From assembly GCF_030159955.1 (NCBI RefSeq), contig NZ_BSNK01000001.1, forward strand, positions 1-64,000: DNA of 64,000 nt, in the 5' to 3' direction. A program made the translations under genes and the position numbers. This DNA is from Algimonas ampicilliniresistens. GTDB lineage: Bacteria > Pseudomonadota > Alphaproteobacteria > Caulobacterales > Maricaulaceae. Positions 9,381 through 18,097 of the stretch are shown piece after piece (within the stretch, counting starts at the first letter, position 1; each line of letters opens with the position of its first letter). Under the pieces are notes generated by a model. The model searched no databases and was not told where the DNA came from. It worked only from the letters and a program-made list of their open reading frames with translations.

Positions 9381-9779
9381 ATGTCTTTTTCCGATCCCCT
9401 CGGCGATATGCTCACACGTATCCGCAACGCGATCATGCGTAACCGTTCAAACGTGTCGACACCGGCCTCCAATCTTCGTGGACGCGTCCTCGATGTGTTG
9501 GCTGATGAAGGCTTCATCCGCGGTTATTCAGAATCCAAGGACGACAAAGGTTTCCGCGTCTTCAATGTCGAATTGAAGTATTTTGAAGGCGAAGCCGTTA
9601 TTCGCGACATTAAGCGGATTTCAAAGCCTGGCCGTCGTGTCTATTCATCCGTTAAAACACTGCCGCAGGTCCGCAATGGTCTCGGTATCTCCATCTTGTC
9701 CACGCCCAAGGGCGTCATGAGCGACACCGCTGCCCGCGAAAATAATGTCGGCGGCGAAGTCCTCTGCCAAGTCTCCTAG
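9381..9779 (+). CDS. rpsH: 30S ribosomal protein S8
   Basis: A 132-residue S8 starting [17 protein letters not shown], with the C-terminal [16 protein letters not shown] and GGEVLCQVS blocks. It binds the 16S central domain and is the spc-operon autorepressor in E. coli. AGGAGGAGAGATCA precedes the start. Confidence 0.98.
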   Translation: MSFSDPLGDMLTRIRNAIMRNRSNVSTPASNLRGRVLDVLADEGFIRGYSESKDDKGFRVFNVELKYFEGEAVIRDIKRISKPGRRVYSSVKTLPQVRNGLGISILSTPKGVMSDTAARENNVGGEVLCQVS

Positions 9780-9792
9780 GAAAGGGCGAGCT

Positions 9793-10326
9793 ATGTCACG
9801 TATCGGCAAAAAGCCCATTACGGTGCCGTCTGGCGTCACACTGACGCAATCCGGCCAAACTATTTCGGTCAAAGGGCCGAAAGGAGAGCTGTCTTTCGTT
9901 CTTCCCGACGCAGTCGTCGGAGAGTTCAAAGATAATGAGCTGACGATCACAGGCGTTGAAGGCGTCAAAAATGCAAGCGCTATGTGGGGCATGGCCCGCA
10001 CAATGGTGTCGAACATGATCGAAGGTGTAACCAACGGTTTCACCAAAGCTCTTGAGCTTCGCGGCGTTGGTTATCGGGCCCAATCTAAAGGCACAGGCCT
10101 GACGATGCAGCTCGGTTACAGCCACGATATCAATTACACACCGCCTGCCGGAATCACGATTGAGGCGCCAAAACCGACCTCCGTGATTGTCTCTGGAATC
10201 AATAAGCAACAAGTCGGTCAAGTCGCTGCCGAGATCCGCGCCTTCCGTAAGCCCGAGCCTTATAAAGGCAAAGGTGTTCGCTATGTTGGCGAGTATGTGC
10301 GTCAGAAAGAAGGGAAGAAGAAGTAA
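9793..10326 (+). CDS. rplF: 50S ribosomal protein L6
   Basis: A 177-residue L6 that begins [15 protein letters not shown]; the in-frame ATG at 9745 lies inside rpsH and is not used. The signature [24 protein letters not shown] ends the protein. L6 lies near the GTPase-associated centre. The TAATG junction at 10324-10328 couples it to rplR. Confidence 0.97.
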   Translation: MSRIGKKPITVPSGVTLTQSGQTISVKGPKGELSFVLPDAVVGEFKDNELTITGVEGVKNASAMWGMARTMVSNMIEGVTNGFTKALELRGVGYRAQSKGTGLTMQLGYSHDINYTPPAGITIEAPKPTSVIVSGINKQQVGQVAAEIRAFRKPEPYKGKGVRYVGEYVRQKEGKKK

Positions 10327-10679
10327 TGGCTTCCACTGCCCACTCATCCATGAAGCGTCGCGCGCAACGTGTGCGTCGCCGCCTCAAAAAGCATTCGCAG
10401 GGGCGTCCGCGCCTGTCTGTGCACCGCTCAGACAAGAATATTTCCGTTCAGCTCATCGACGATGCGAACGGCGTGACGGTTGCGTCCGCCTCGTCGCTCG
10501 AAGACAAGGGCCAGAAGGGTTCCGACGTTGCGGCGGCGGCGCGCATCGGCAAATTGATTGCCGAGCGCGCGACCAAAGCGGGCGTCACGGATGTCGTGTT
10601 CGATCGCGGCGCCTATCTTTATCACGGTCGCGTCAAGGCGTTGGCTGAGGCCGCGCGTGAAGCCGGCTTGAAGTTCTAG
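10326..10679 (+). CDS. rplR: 50S ribosomal protein L18
   Basis: A 117-residue L18, with the [22 protein letters not shown] 5S-rRNA-binding N-terminus and the [27 protein letters not shown]-terminus. Together with L5 it attaches 5S rRNA. The start overlaps the rplF stop by one base, and rpsE follows 9 bp after the stop. Confidence 0.97.
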   Translation: MASTAHSSMKRRAQRVRRRLKKHSQGRPRLSVHRSDKNISVQLIDDANGVTVASASSLEDKGQKGSDVAAAARIGKLIAERATKAGVTDVVFDRGAYLYHGRVKALAEAAREAGLKF

Positions 10680-10688
10680 GAAACGATT

Positions 10689-11255
10689 ATGGCACGTAGA
10701 GACGATAATCGCCGCGGTCGTGACGACCAGGACAATGAATTCATTGACCGGTTGGTGCACATCAACCGCGTTGCAAAAACGGTCAAAGGTGGCCGGAACA
10801 TGAGCTTCGCGGCTCTCGTCATAGTTGGTGACGAAAAAGGTCGCGTTGGCTTCGGTAAGGGTAAAGCCCGCGAAGTACCTGAAGCTATTCGCAAGGCAAC
10901 CGAAGAAGCCAAAAAGACCATGATCCGCGTGCCATTGCGCGAAGGTCGGACGTTGCACCATGATGTCAAAGGCCGTCACGGCGCTGGCAAAATCATGATG
11001 CGTGCAGCCCCTCCCGGGACTGGCGTGATTGCAGGGGGTCCAATGCGCGCTGTGTTGGAATGCCTCGGCATCCAGGACGTCGTTGCGAAGTCAATCGGTA
11101 CCTCAAACCCATACAACATGGTTCGCGCCACGTTTGACGGTCTGAAGCGTATGGAAAGCCCACGCACCGTCGCGTCTAAGCGCGGCAAGAAGGTCGCGGA
11201 TATCGTTGAGCGTCGCGCTGACGGCGCATCCGCTCCGGAAGCGTTGGAGGCTTAA
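10689..11255 (+). CDS. rpsE: 30S ribosomal protein S5
   Basis: A 188-residue S5. The double-stranded RNA-binding domain ([18 protein letters not shown]) is N-terminal, followed by [18 protein letters not shown]5 sits at the mRNA entrance and influences decoding accuracy. The stop codon abuts the rpmD ATG with no spacer. Confidence 0.97.
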   Translation: MARRDDNRRGRDDQDNEFIDRLVHINRVAKTVKGGRNMSFAALVIVGDEKGRVGFGKGKAREVPEAIRKATEEAKKTMIRVPLREGRTLHHDVKGRHGAGKIMMRAAPPGTGVIAGGPMRAVLECLGIQDVVAKSIGTSNPYNMVRATFDGLKRMESPRTVASKRGKKVADIVERRADGASAPEALEA

Positions 11256-11444
11256 ATGGCTGCCAAGAAAACTTTGAAGGTCCGCCAAACAGGCTCGCCG
11301 ATCCGTCGTAAGCCGGATCAACGTGCGACCCTGATCGGTCTCGGCTTGAACAAAATGGGCCGCGTTCGCGAGCTTGAAGATACACCGTCCGTTCGCGGAA
11401 TGGTCAACAAAGTCTCCCACCTCGTGGAGATCGTCGAAGAGTAG
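11256..11444 (+). CDS. rpmD: 50S ribosomal protein L30
   Basis: A 62-residue L30 of usual size, with [26 protein letters not shown] and the C-terminal [17 protein letters not shown]. It starts directly after the rpsE stop, so its translation probably depends on rpsE. Confidence 0.96.
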   Translation: MAAKKTLKVRQTGSPIRRKPDQRATLIGLGLNKMGRVRELEDTPSVRGMVNKVSHLVEIVEE

Positions 11445-11490
11445 TCCTCGGCTCTTTTGAGCTAAGGAAACCTCTCGAAAGGTAAGAACA

Positions 11491-12465
11491 ATGCGTTTGA
11501 ACGAACTTTCAGACAATCCGGGTGCAACCAAAGCCCGCAAGCGCGTCGGCCGTGGTATCGGTTCCGGCAAAGGCAAGACCGCGGGTCGCGGCGTCAAAGG
11601 TCAGAAATCCCGTTCGGGTGTTTCGATCAATGGCTTTGAGGGCGGCCAAATGCCGATCCACATGCGCCTGCCTAAGCGTGGTTTTAACAATCCAAACCGC
11701 AAGCGTTATGCTGAGCTGTCCATCGCAAACCTCGAGCGCGCGATTCAGGCGGGTAAGATCAAAAAGGGCGATAAGCTCGATGCTGAAGCGCTTGTGCGCG
11801 CTGGTGTGATCCGTCGTTCCAATGATGGTGTACGCATCATCGGGGGTGGCGAGCTGAGCCAAGCGCTGGATCTGCATGTTGCGGGTGCGACTAAGGGTGC
11901 TCAAGGCATCATTGAGGGTGCCAAAGGCTCCATCACGATCGTCGAAGGCAAACCTGAGCGCGTTACGCGCGATGAGGATGCAGCTCCAGCCAAGCCGAAA
12001 GCTAAGCCAGCCGCGAAGAAAGCGGATGTGAAACCTGCTGCTAAAAAAGCAACTGCGAAACCTGCGGCCAAAAAGGCTGACGAAAAAGCAGCGCCTAAAA
12101 AAGAAACAGCTAAGAAAGCTCCGGCTAAGAAGGCAGCGAAAGCTGACGACGCTGAGAGCGAATATCTGGCTAAGACGCGTGAATATGACGCTGACGCAGA
12201 CAATGCGACTGTTACCAAGGTCGAGAAATATCTCGGCGGTTCGCTCGCGAATAAAGATGCGAAATATGTGTCATGCTCTGACGAAACTGAGCTCGACACC
12301 ATCGTCAAAGGCTTCATGAAAAAGAAGCTTGGCGTGGACGACAAGGACGCGGCTCTTGAAAAGGTCAAAGCTGTCTGCACAACCATGAAGCCGACACGGA
12401 TGAAAAACCGCGTCACCTTCTATTACCTGCTGGCCAAGAACGAAGGCAAGCTAGGCGAATTTTAA
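11491..12465 (+). CDS. rplO: 50S ribosomal protein L15 fused to a DUF2853-like domain
   Basis: Residues 1-160 are ordinary L15: the glycine-rich GRGIGSGKGKTAGRGVKGQKSRSG loop is conserved, as is GFEGGQMPIHMRLPKRGF. L15 is usually about 145-165 residues, but this protein has 324. Residues 164-221 are an Ala/Lys/Pro-rich linker of PAAKKAD-type repeats, and residues 222-324 (SEYLAKTREYDADAD ... KNRVTFYYLLAKNEGKL) resemble DUF2853, normally a small separate protein of unknown function. The frame is open throughout and there is no in-frame ATG between the linker and the start of the DUF-like domain. DUF2853 is assigned from remembered family features. Confidence 0.93.
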   Translation: MRLNELSDNPGATKARKRVGRGIGSGKGKTAGRGVKGQKSRSGVSINGFEGGQMPIHMRLPKRGFNNPNRKRYAELSIANLERAIQAGKIKKGDKLDAEALVRAGVIRRSNDGVRIIGGGELSQALDLHVAGATKGAQGIIEGAKGSITIVEGKPERVTRDEDAAPAKPKAKPAAKKADVKPAAKKATAKPAAKKADEKAAPKKETAKKAPAKKAAKADDAESEYLAKTREYDADADNATVTKVEKYLGGSLANKDAKYVSCSDETELDTIVKGFMKKKLGVDDKDAALEKVKAVCTTMKPTRMKNRVTFYYLLAKNEGKLGEF

Positions 12466-12472
12466 GCGTTTC

Positions 12473-12508
12473 ACCCACGCCCGTGATCTCACGATTACGG
12501 GCGTGGGT
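12473..12508 (+). terminator. Perfect 12-bp hairpin between rplO and secY
   Basis: ACCCACGCCCGT (12473-12484) pairs exactly with ACGGGCGTGGGT (12497-12508) across a 12-nt loop, 8 bp past the rplO stop. It is followed by CTTTCG, a poor U-run, so it may be a weak or Rho-assisted terminator or an mRNA-stabilising stem. A smaller hairpin, CCCGAA/TTCGGG, lies at 12557-12572 before secY. Confidence 0.5.
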
Positions 12509-12600
12509 CTTTCGTCCGCGACGGACACTTCCTAGTTAAGGAAGACTGCCGGACAGCCCGAACTTCTTCGGGACCGTTCGCGGCAAGGGACTTATCGATC

Positions 12601-13971
12601 ATGGTATCAGCCGCCGAACAGCTCGCTCAGAATTTCCGACCCGGAACATTCTTGAAAGCGAAAGAACTGCAGCAACGTCTGCTCTTCACACTCGGCATTC
12701 TGATTATCTATCGTCTTGGGACCTATATTCCCGTTCCTGGCGTCGATCTGGGTGTCTTCCAGGGCTTTCTCGACAGCGGCACATCAGGCGGTTTTGGTGA
12801 TCGTCTGAATATGTTCTCCGGCGGTGCGGTCGAACGCATGGCCGTTTTTGCGCTTAACGTGATGCCTTACATTTCGGCGTCGATCATCATGACGCTGATG
12901 AAGGGCTCCGTCCCCAGCCTCAAAGAGCTTGATAAAGAAGGCCAGCAAGGCCGTCAGCAGATCAACCAGTATACGCGCTATCTCACGCTCGTCCTCGCCG
13001 CGTTTCAAGCGTTTGGTGTGGCCAAGCTGATTGAAAATAGCGGTGCGGCCATTAATCCAGGCCTCTTCTTCCAAACCTCGACCGTGATTACGCTGGTTGG
13101 CGGGACTATGTTCCTGATGTGGCTGGGCGAACAAGTGACGGCACGCGGTGTCGGCAACGGTGTATCGCTGATCATTTTCGCCGGTATTGTCGCGGAGCTG
13201 CCTCGGGCTATCTTCCAAGTCTTCTCTTTGAATAGCTCCTCATCCGTTGTTTCAACGCAGTTGCTCTTATTCCTGATCGTGATGTTTATCGCCCTGTCGA
13301 TGCTGATTGTTTACGTCGAGCGGGCCCAGCGCCGTTTGCTGGTCCAATATCCAAAACGACAAATGGCGCGCGGCCAGCAGTTTGGCGGCGAAAGCTCCTT
13401 CATGCCGCTCAAGCTCAATACGGCCGGTGTGATCCCGCCAATTTTCGCCAGCTCTTTGCTGATCCTGCCGACCACGCTGGCGCCGTTGATGCTGGGCCAA
13501 GACGGTTCCGGAGCGTCCGGTATCGCCACGACGCTGCTCGCAGCTTTGGGTTATGGTCAGCCGATCTATCTCGCGCTCTACGGATTGCTGATCGTCTTTT
13601 TCTGTTACTTCTACGTGCCTTACGTCTTTAAACCGGATGATGTGGCGGACAATCTACGTAAGAATGGAGGGTTCCTGCCCGGTATTCGTCCAGGTGCTCG
13701 CACGGCCGACTATCTGACCTATGTTCTCTCTCGCCTGACCTTTATCGGCGCGTTCTATGTCGCCTTTGTCTGTGTGGTCCCGGAAATCGTGATTGCGCAG
13801 AATGACGGTATCCCACCGTCTGTTGCCATGCTGATCGGCGGGATGAGCTTGCTTATTATCGTCTCGGTGACGCTCGACACGGTCGCGCAAATTCAATCAC
13901 ATTTGATTGCCCACCAGTATGAAGGCCTGATCAAGAAATCTCGAATGCGCCGCAGAGCGAAAAAGAAATAG
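12601..13971 (+). CDS. secY: Protein translocase subunit SecY
   Basis: A 456-residue inner-membrane protein with about ten hydrophobic segments. It starts MVSAAEQLAQNFRPGTFLKAKELQQRL. SecY signatures include GIMPYISASI-like text (here VMPYISASIIMTLM) and the cytosolic loop PKRQMARGQQFGGESSFMPL. SecY forms the protein-conducting channel with SecE and SecG. The gene follows rplO after 135 bp and is followed 19 bp later by adk, the usual alphaproteobacterial order. Confidence 0.97.
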   Translation: MVSAAEQLAQNFRPGTFLKAKELQQRLLFTLGILIIYRLGTYIPVPGVDLGVFQGFLDSGTSGGFGDRLNMFSGGAVERMAVFALNVMPYISASIIMTLMKGSVPSLKELDKEGQQGRQQINQYTRYLTLVLAAFQAFGVAKLIENSGAAINPGLFFQTSTVITLVGGTMFLMWLGEQVTARGVGNGVSLIIFAGIVAELPRAIFQVFSLNSSSSVVSTQLLLFLIVMFIALSMLIVYVERAQRRLLVQYPKRQMARGQQFGGESSFMPLKLNTAGVIPPIFASSLLILPTTLAPLMLGQDGSGASGIATTLLAALGYGQPIYLALYGLLIVFFCYFYVPYVFKPDDVADNLRKNGGFLPGIRPGARTADYLTYVLSRLTFIGAFYVAFVCVVPEIVIAQNDGIPPSVAMLIGGMSLLIIVSVTLDTVAQIQSHLIAHQYEGLIKKSRMRRRAKKK

Positions 13972-13990
13972 GGCTGGGTAAGGGGCGATC

Positions 13991-14632
13991 ATGTCAACGC
14001 GTGACAAAACACTGAACCTGATCCTGTTTGGACCGCCCGCCGCCGGCAAAGGCACGCAGGCAAAAAAATTGGTTAAGGATCACGGTCTGATCCAACTCTC
14101 AACAGGCGACATGTTGCGCGCAGCTGTCGCGTCCGGCTCTGATCTCGGTGAACGCGTGAAGCTCATTATGGAGCGCGGCGATCTGGTTTCAGACGAAATC
14201 GTCATCGCCCTGATCGAAGAGCAGGTCGATAATAATACGGATGTGGCCGGGTTCATCTATGATGGTTTCCCACGCACGGTCGCTCAGGCTGAGGCACTCG
14301 ACGCCGCATTGACCGGCCGTGGCATGGCCATCGATTCGGTGATCCGCCTAAAGGTGGATGATGCCGCATTGATGGAACGGATCAGTTCGCGTTTCGCGGA
14401 GCAAGGTCGCAAAGACGATAACCCGGAAACTTTCGGGGTTCGTCTGGGGAACTATAATAAACAGACGGCTCCGTTGCTGCCTTACTATGCGGCTCAGGGT
14501 AAGCTGGCTGAAGTTAACGGCATGGAATCGATTGATAATGTGTCTGCTCAAGTCGCTGCCGTGCTGGAGATGGTGAAAGCCAAGAAAGCGTCGGAAAAGA
14601 AGGGTTTCTTTGCCCGGCTATTTGGCGGTTAA
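13991..14632 (+). CDS. adk: Adenylate kinase (short-LID form)
   Basis: A 213-residue enzyme converting ATP + AMP to two ADP in the cytosol. The P-loop GPPAAGKGTQAKKL is at about residues 14-27, followed by LSTGDMLRAAV and the AMP-binding DGFPRTVAQAEAL. The LID is the short type without zinc cysteines (SRFAEQGRKDDNPETF). The C-terminal KKGFFARLFGG tail is extra. Its place between secY and rpsM is standard. Confidence 0.97.
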   Translation: MSTRDKTLNLILFGPPAAGKGTQAKKLVKDHGLIQLSTGDMLRAAVASGSDLGERVKLIMERGDLVSDEIVIALIEEQVDNNTDVAGFIYDGFPRTVAQAEALDAALTGRGMAIDSVIRLKVDDAALMERISSRFAEQGRKDDNPETFGVRLGNYNKQTAPLLPYYAAQGKLAEVNGMESIDNVSAQVAAVLEMVKAKKASEKKGFFARLFGG

Positions 14633-14862
14633 AGACTGATGAAGGCTGCTGCGTTCCGGTTGACGGAACTGCGGTGGCAGACTAAGGGAGCGCCCTTCGC
14701 GAAGAGGCGGCGCGTTAATCCGCCCATATCCCTATGGGAAATCGCTCTCCACCTTTCTTGACTGAGAGGCGAGGGCAAAAAGAAACAAGCGGACCCGTAT
14801 GACGGTCCAAAGCGCGCCCGGCCATCCCGGCGTAGGCACGCCAGGCAAGAAGGAAGAGCAAC
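14633..14862 (+). promoter_or_regulatory. Hairpin-rich leader upstream of rpsM (alpha operon)
   Basis: A 230-bp stretch without a gene. It holds at least two clear inverted repeats: GTTCCG/CGGAAC (14653-14669) and GGACC/GGTCC (14791-14808). The alpha operon leader is the target of S4 autoregulation in E. coli; a comparable role here is possible but not shown. No promoter could be chosen with confidence. Confidence 0.35.
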
Positions 14863-15231
14863 GTGGCTCGTATCGCTGGGGTTAATATCCCGACCAATAA
14901 GCGCGTAAAAATCGCGCTCACTTATATTCACGGTATCGGTTCGACCAAAGCCGTCGAGATCTGCACCGCTGTCGGCATCGCTGATGATCGCCGCGTTCAG
15001 GATTTGACTGATGCTGAAATTCTTTCGATTCGTGAGACGATTGACCGCGACCATATGGTTGAGGGCGATCTACGCCGCGAAGTCAGCCAGAACATCAAAC
15101 GACTGATGGACATGGGTAACTATCGTGGTCTGCGTCACCGCCGTGGCCTTCCTGTCCGCGGTCAGCGGACTCACACCAATGCTCGTACCCGTAAGGGTCC
15201 TGCTAAAGCCATCGCCGGCAAGAAGAAGTAG
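14863..15231 (+). CDS. rpsM: 30S ribosomal protein S13
   Basis: A 122-residue S13 starting with GTG ([14 protein letters not shown]), preceded by AAGGAAG. The helix-two-turn-helix YIHGIG region and the C-terminal [20 protein letters not shown] are diagnostic. S13 forms bridges to the 50S subunit and contacts P-site tRNA. rpsK follows after 9 bp. Confidence 0.97.
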   Translation: MARIAGVNIPTNKRVKIALTYIHGIGSTKAVEICTAVGIADDRRVQDLTDAEILSIRETIDRDHMVEGDLRREVSQNIKRLMDMGNYRGLRHRRGLPVRGQRTHTNARTRKGPAKAIAGKKK

Positions 15232-15240
15232 GGGCTGATC

Positions 15241-15630
15241 ATGGCTAAGGAACCAACACGCGTTCGTCGCGCCGACCGTAAGAACATCACCTCTGGCGTT
15301 GCCCATGTGAACTCTACGTTCAACAACACAATCATCACCATCACTGATGCTCAAGGCAATGCTGTGGCATGGTCTTCTGCGGGCACAATGGGCTTTAAAG
15401 GGTCGCGTAAATCGACGCCTTATGCAGCTCAGGTTGCAGCGGAAGATGCGGCGACAAAAGCGCAAGAGCACGGCATGAACACGCTGGAAGTCAATGTGAA
15501 CGGACCGGGTTCGGGCCGTGAATCAGCTGTCCGCGCGCTGCAGGCTGCTGGCTTTACGATCACAACAATCCGTGACGTCACACCGATCCCGCATAATGGC
15601 TGCCGCGCGCCAAAGCGTCGCAGAGTATAA
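15241..15630 (+). CDS. rpsK: 30S ribosomal protein S11
   Basis: A 129-residue S11, platform protein at the mRNA exit. Conserved blocks are [35 protein letters not shown] and the C-terminal [18 protein letters not shown]. It ends 106 bp before rpoA. Confidence 0.98.
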   Translation: MAKEPTRVRRADRKNITSGVAHVNSTFNNTIITITDAQGNAVAWSSAGTMGFKGSRKSTPYAAQVAAEDAATKAQEHGMNTLEVNVNGPGSGRESAVRALQAAGFTITTIRDVTPIPHNGCRAPKRRRV

Positions 15631-15638
15631 TCTGCGAC

Positions 15639-15715
15639 GTCGAGCTCGACTTTAGTTTTTTACGGCCTAGCGGGACGACGGTTCTACTAGGCTTACAGCC
15701 TCAACTAACGAGGCT
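15639..15715 (+). promoter_or_regulatory. Three consecutive stem-loops between rpsK and rpoA
   Basis: GTCGAGCTCGAC, a 12-bp palindrome at 15639-15650 followed by TTTAGTTTTTT, resembles a weak terminator. GCCTAG/CTAGGC (15665-15692) and AGCCTC/GAGGCT (15697-15715) follow, the last ending just before the rpoA ribosome-binding site AGGAGAGGG. This may tune rpoA expression relative to the ribosomal genes; no mechanism can be shown. Confidence 0.4.
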
Positions 15716-15736
15716 TCCTCAGGAGAGGGAACACCC

Positions 15737-16753
15737 ATGATCGAAAAGAACTGGCAAGAACTTATTCGTCCGATCAACCCGGAAATCGAACCGGGTCGCA
15801 ACCCAGAACGTAAAGCCACAATCACGGCTGAACCTTTGGAGCGCGGTTTTGGTATGACGCTTGGCAACGCGCTTCGTCGCGTTCTGCTGTCCTCGTTGCA
15901 GGGCTCTGCTGTCTCAGCTGTTCAGATTGACGGTATCGTTCACGAGTTCACGTCTATCCCAGGCGTGCGTGAGGACGTCACCAACATCGTTTTGAACTTG
16001 AAGGGTCTGACAGTGCGTTTGCACACAGATGGACCGAAGAAAGTTCTACTGCGTAAAACAGGCTCCGGTCCTGTGACTGGCCACGACATTGAAGAAACAG
16101 CGGATGTCGAGATCCTCAACAAAGATCACATCATCTGTACTGCTGATGAAGGCGCGGACATCCGCATGGAACTGACAGTTACGTCGGGCAAAGGCTACGT
16201 GCCTGCGTCTGCGTCGCGTCCGGAAGATGCGCCAATTGGCCTGATCAGCATTGATGCACTTTATTCGCCGGTCAAACGTGTGGCTTACCGCGTGGAAGAC
16301 ACGCGCGAAGGTCAAGTTCTCGACTATGATAAGCTGCTGATCGATATTGAAACAAACGGTGCTGTGAGCCCGGAAGATGCCATCGCCGTTGCGGCTCGCA
16401 TCCTACAGGATCAATTCCAGGTCTTCGTCAACTTCGACGATCCGGAAGACACAGTTCGCGGTGAAGAAAAACCAGAACTCGACTTCAACCCAGCGCTTCT
16501 GCGCAAGGTCGACGAGTTGGAATTGTCAGTCCGTTCAGCCAACTGCCTGAAGAACGACAATATCGTTTATATCGGCGACCTGATCCAAAAATCAGAAGCC
16601 GAAATGCTTCGCACGCCAAACTTCGGTCGCAAATCCCTGAACGAGATCAAAGAAGTTCTCGCTGCCATGGGTCTGCACCTCGGTATGGACGCTCCGAACT
16701 GGCCACCAGAAAACATTGAAGATCTCGCCAAGAAATACGACGACCACATTTAG
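15737..16753 (+). CDS. rpoA: DNA-directed RNA polymerase alpha subunit
   Basis: A 338-residue alpha subunit. The N-terminal assembly domain shows [22 protein letters not shown], and the C-terminal domain that contacts UP elements and activators shows [22 protein letters not shown] and [22 protein letters not shown] strong AGGAGAGGG site lies upstream. It is followed by rplQ as in most bacteria. Confidence 0.98.
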   Translation: MIEKNWQELIRPINPEIEPGRNPERKATITAEPLERGFGMTLGNALRRVLLSSLQGSAVSAVQIDGIVHEFTSIPGVREDVTNIVLNLKGLTVRLHTDGPKKVLLRKTGSGPVTGHDIEETADVEILNKDHIICTADEGADIRMELTVTSGKGYVPASASRPEDAPIGLISIDALYSPVKRVAYRVEDTREGQVLDYDKLLIDIETNGAVSPEDAIAVAARILQDQFQVFVNFDDPEDTVRGEEKPELDFNPALLRKVDELELSVRSANCLKNDNIVYIGDLIQKSEAEMLRTPNFGRKSLNEIKEVLAAMGLHLGMDAPNWPPENIEDLAKKYDDHI

Positions 16754-16806
16754 TCTTTTTCCGACTGAACTCAGGTCGCACGTTTTAAAGCACAAGGAAG
16801 ACAGCC

Positions 16807-17214
16807 ATGCGCCATCGCATTGCCCACCGCAAACTCAACCGTACCGCCTCGCACCGCAAGGCGATGTTCGCTAATATGTCCAGCTCGCTGGTCGAACACG
16901 AGCAAATCGTCACGACACTGCCGAAAGCGAAAGAGCTTCGTCCGTTCGTGGAAAAGCTCGTAACGCTTGCAAAAAAGGGTGACCTAAACTCCCGCCGCAT
17001 CGCGATTGCTCGCATGCGCAATAAGGAACAGGCCAAGAAGCTCTTTGATATTCTGGGCCCCCGTTATGCGGATCGCTCCGGCGGTTACATCCGTGTCCTG
17101 AAGGCTGGCTATCGCTACGGTGATAACGCGCCCATGGCCGTGATTGAATTCGTCGACCGTGACGAAAGCGCTAAAGGCAAGATCGACCGCGAACGTGCAG
17201 AGGCTGACGCCTAG
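16807..17214 (+). CDS. rplQ: 50S ribosomal protein L17
   Basis: A 135-residue L17 starting [21 protein letters not shown], with the [29 protein letters not shown]-terminal block. It sits at the peptide exit. It is the last gene of the ribosomal cluster, ended by the terminator at 17239. Confidence 0.98.
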   Translation: MRHRIAHRKLNRTASHRKAMFANMSSSLVEHEQIVTTLPKAKELRPFVEKLVTLAKKGDLNSRRIAIARMRNKEQAKKLFDILGPRYADRSGGYIRVLKAGYRYGDNAPMAVIEFVDRDESAKGKIDRERAEADA

Positions 17215-17238
17215 TCGTTCAATCCCACACATTAGAGA

Positions 17239-17265
17239 AGCCCGCCCCTTGAGGCGGGCTTTTTT
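17239..17265 (+). terminator. Rho-independent terminator after rplQ
   Basis: AGCCCGCC (17239-17246) pairs with GGCGGGCT (17253-17260) around a 6-nt loop, followed by a T-run. It lies 24 bp past the rplQ stop and ends the ribosomal superoperon. Confidence 0.93.
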
Positions 17266-17369
17266 GTGAGCTGAGCATAGAGCGTCTGTGCAAGTCTCCG
17301 CGGACATAATGCGTCCCTACGCCGTACGCCGCGGTGAATCGCAGGGTTCGGGCGTAGATATGGAGATTA

Positions 17370-17405
17370 TTGACACTCATGAAATGTTATGTAATATAGT
17401 TACAT
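17370..17405 (+). promoter_or_regulatory. Promoter with overlapping palindromic operator
   Basis: A perfect -35 TTGACA (17370-17375) and a -10 TAATAT (17392-17397) are separated by 16 bp. The palindrome ATGTAA-tatag-TTACAT (17389-17405) covers the -10 box and the expected start site, the place where a repressor would bind. It faces the TonB-like gene that starts at 17430. Confidence 0.65.
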
Positions 17406-17429
17406 TATGGCCTCAAAGGGGGAGATGAC

Positions 17430-18083
17430 GTGACGACTGCAACTTTCGCGATGGACCATACGGGCCGTCGCTACATTTCGGCTATCCTTCCCGCGACTGT
17501 CGTAACGGCGGTCCTGTTCAGTCTTATGATTGGGTTGATTGCCGAAGACTTTCAGCCACAAGATGTGGTTCCCATCGGCGACCTCGCTATTCATCCGGAG
17601 CCCATTGATATCGACATCATGGAGCCGCGGATAAAAATGGTTGTGCTCGAAAAGATCGAGACACCGCCCGCACCGCCGCCCGTCGAGATTGCCGTGACAG
17701 AGAAGCCAGCTGAACCGCTTCATAGTCTGACGGGGTCGAAGCCCAGCTTCGGCGGACCGATCATTGAACCCAGCATTTTTGTAGTGTCGGTCGTTGATCG
17801 TGATCCTGAACCGATCGTCCGTATCCCGCCGAACATGCCAGCGCGCGCGGACCGCTCCGGACATTGCCAGATGCGCTTTAGCGTCAGCCCCGGTGGGCGA
17901 CCCTATGACGTGACGGCGATGTCCTGCTCGCAGGAATTGTTCGCTCGCGCCTCGGTCCGTGCTGTTCAGTCTTGGACATACAGGCCCAAAATCGCAGATG
18001 GTCGGCCTGTCGAGCGAACAGGACTCCAGACGCGGATCAGTTTTCGTCTCACGGATGATCGCGGCGTAGATATTCCTGAATAG
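17430..18083 (+). CDS. TonB-like energy-transducing periplasmic protein
   Basis: A 217-residue protein starting with GTG after GGGGGAGA. It has one N-terminal membrane anchor (about residues 16-36), a Pro-rich stretch (ETPPAPPPVEIAV) and a C-terminal TonB-type domain from about residue 120, in which CQMRFSVSPGGRPYDV and SVRAVQSWTYRPK match the TonB C-terminal pattern. TonB couples the proton gradient to outer-membrane receptors; no exbB or exbD is nearby, although a TonB-dependent receptor lies at 26.7-28.8 kb. Two cysteines (HCQM, MSCS) may form a disulfide, as seen in alphaproteobacterial homologues. Confidence 0.8.
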   Translation: MTTATFAMDHTGRRYISAILPATVVTAVLFSLMIGLIAEDFQPQDVVPIGDLAIHPEPIDIDIMEPRIKMVVLEKIETPPAPPPVEIAVTEKPAEPLHSLTGSKPSFGGPIIEPSIFVVSVVDRDPEPIVRIPPNMPARADRSGHCQMRFSVSPGGRPYDVTAMSCSQELFARASVRAVQSWTYRPKIADGRPVERTGLQTRISFRLTDDRGVDIPE

Positions 18084-18097
18084 AGCGTGGCTGTGGT

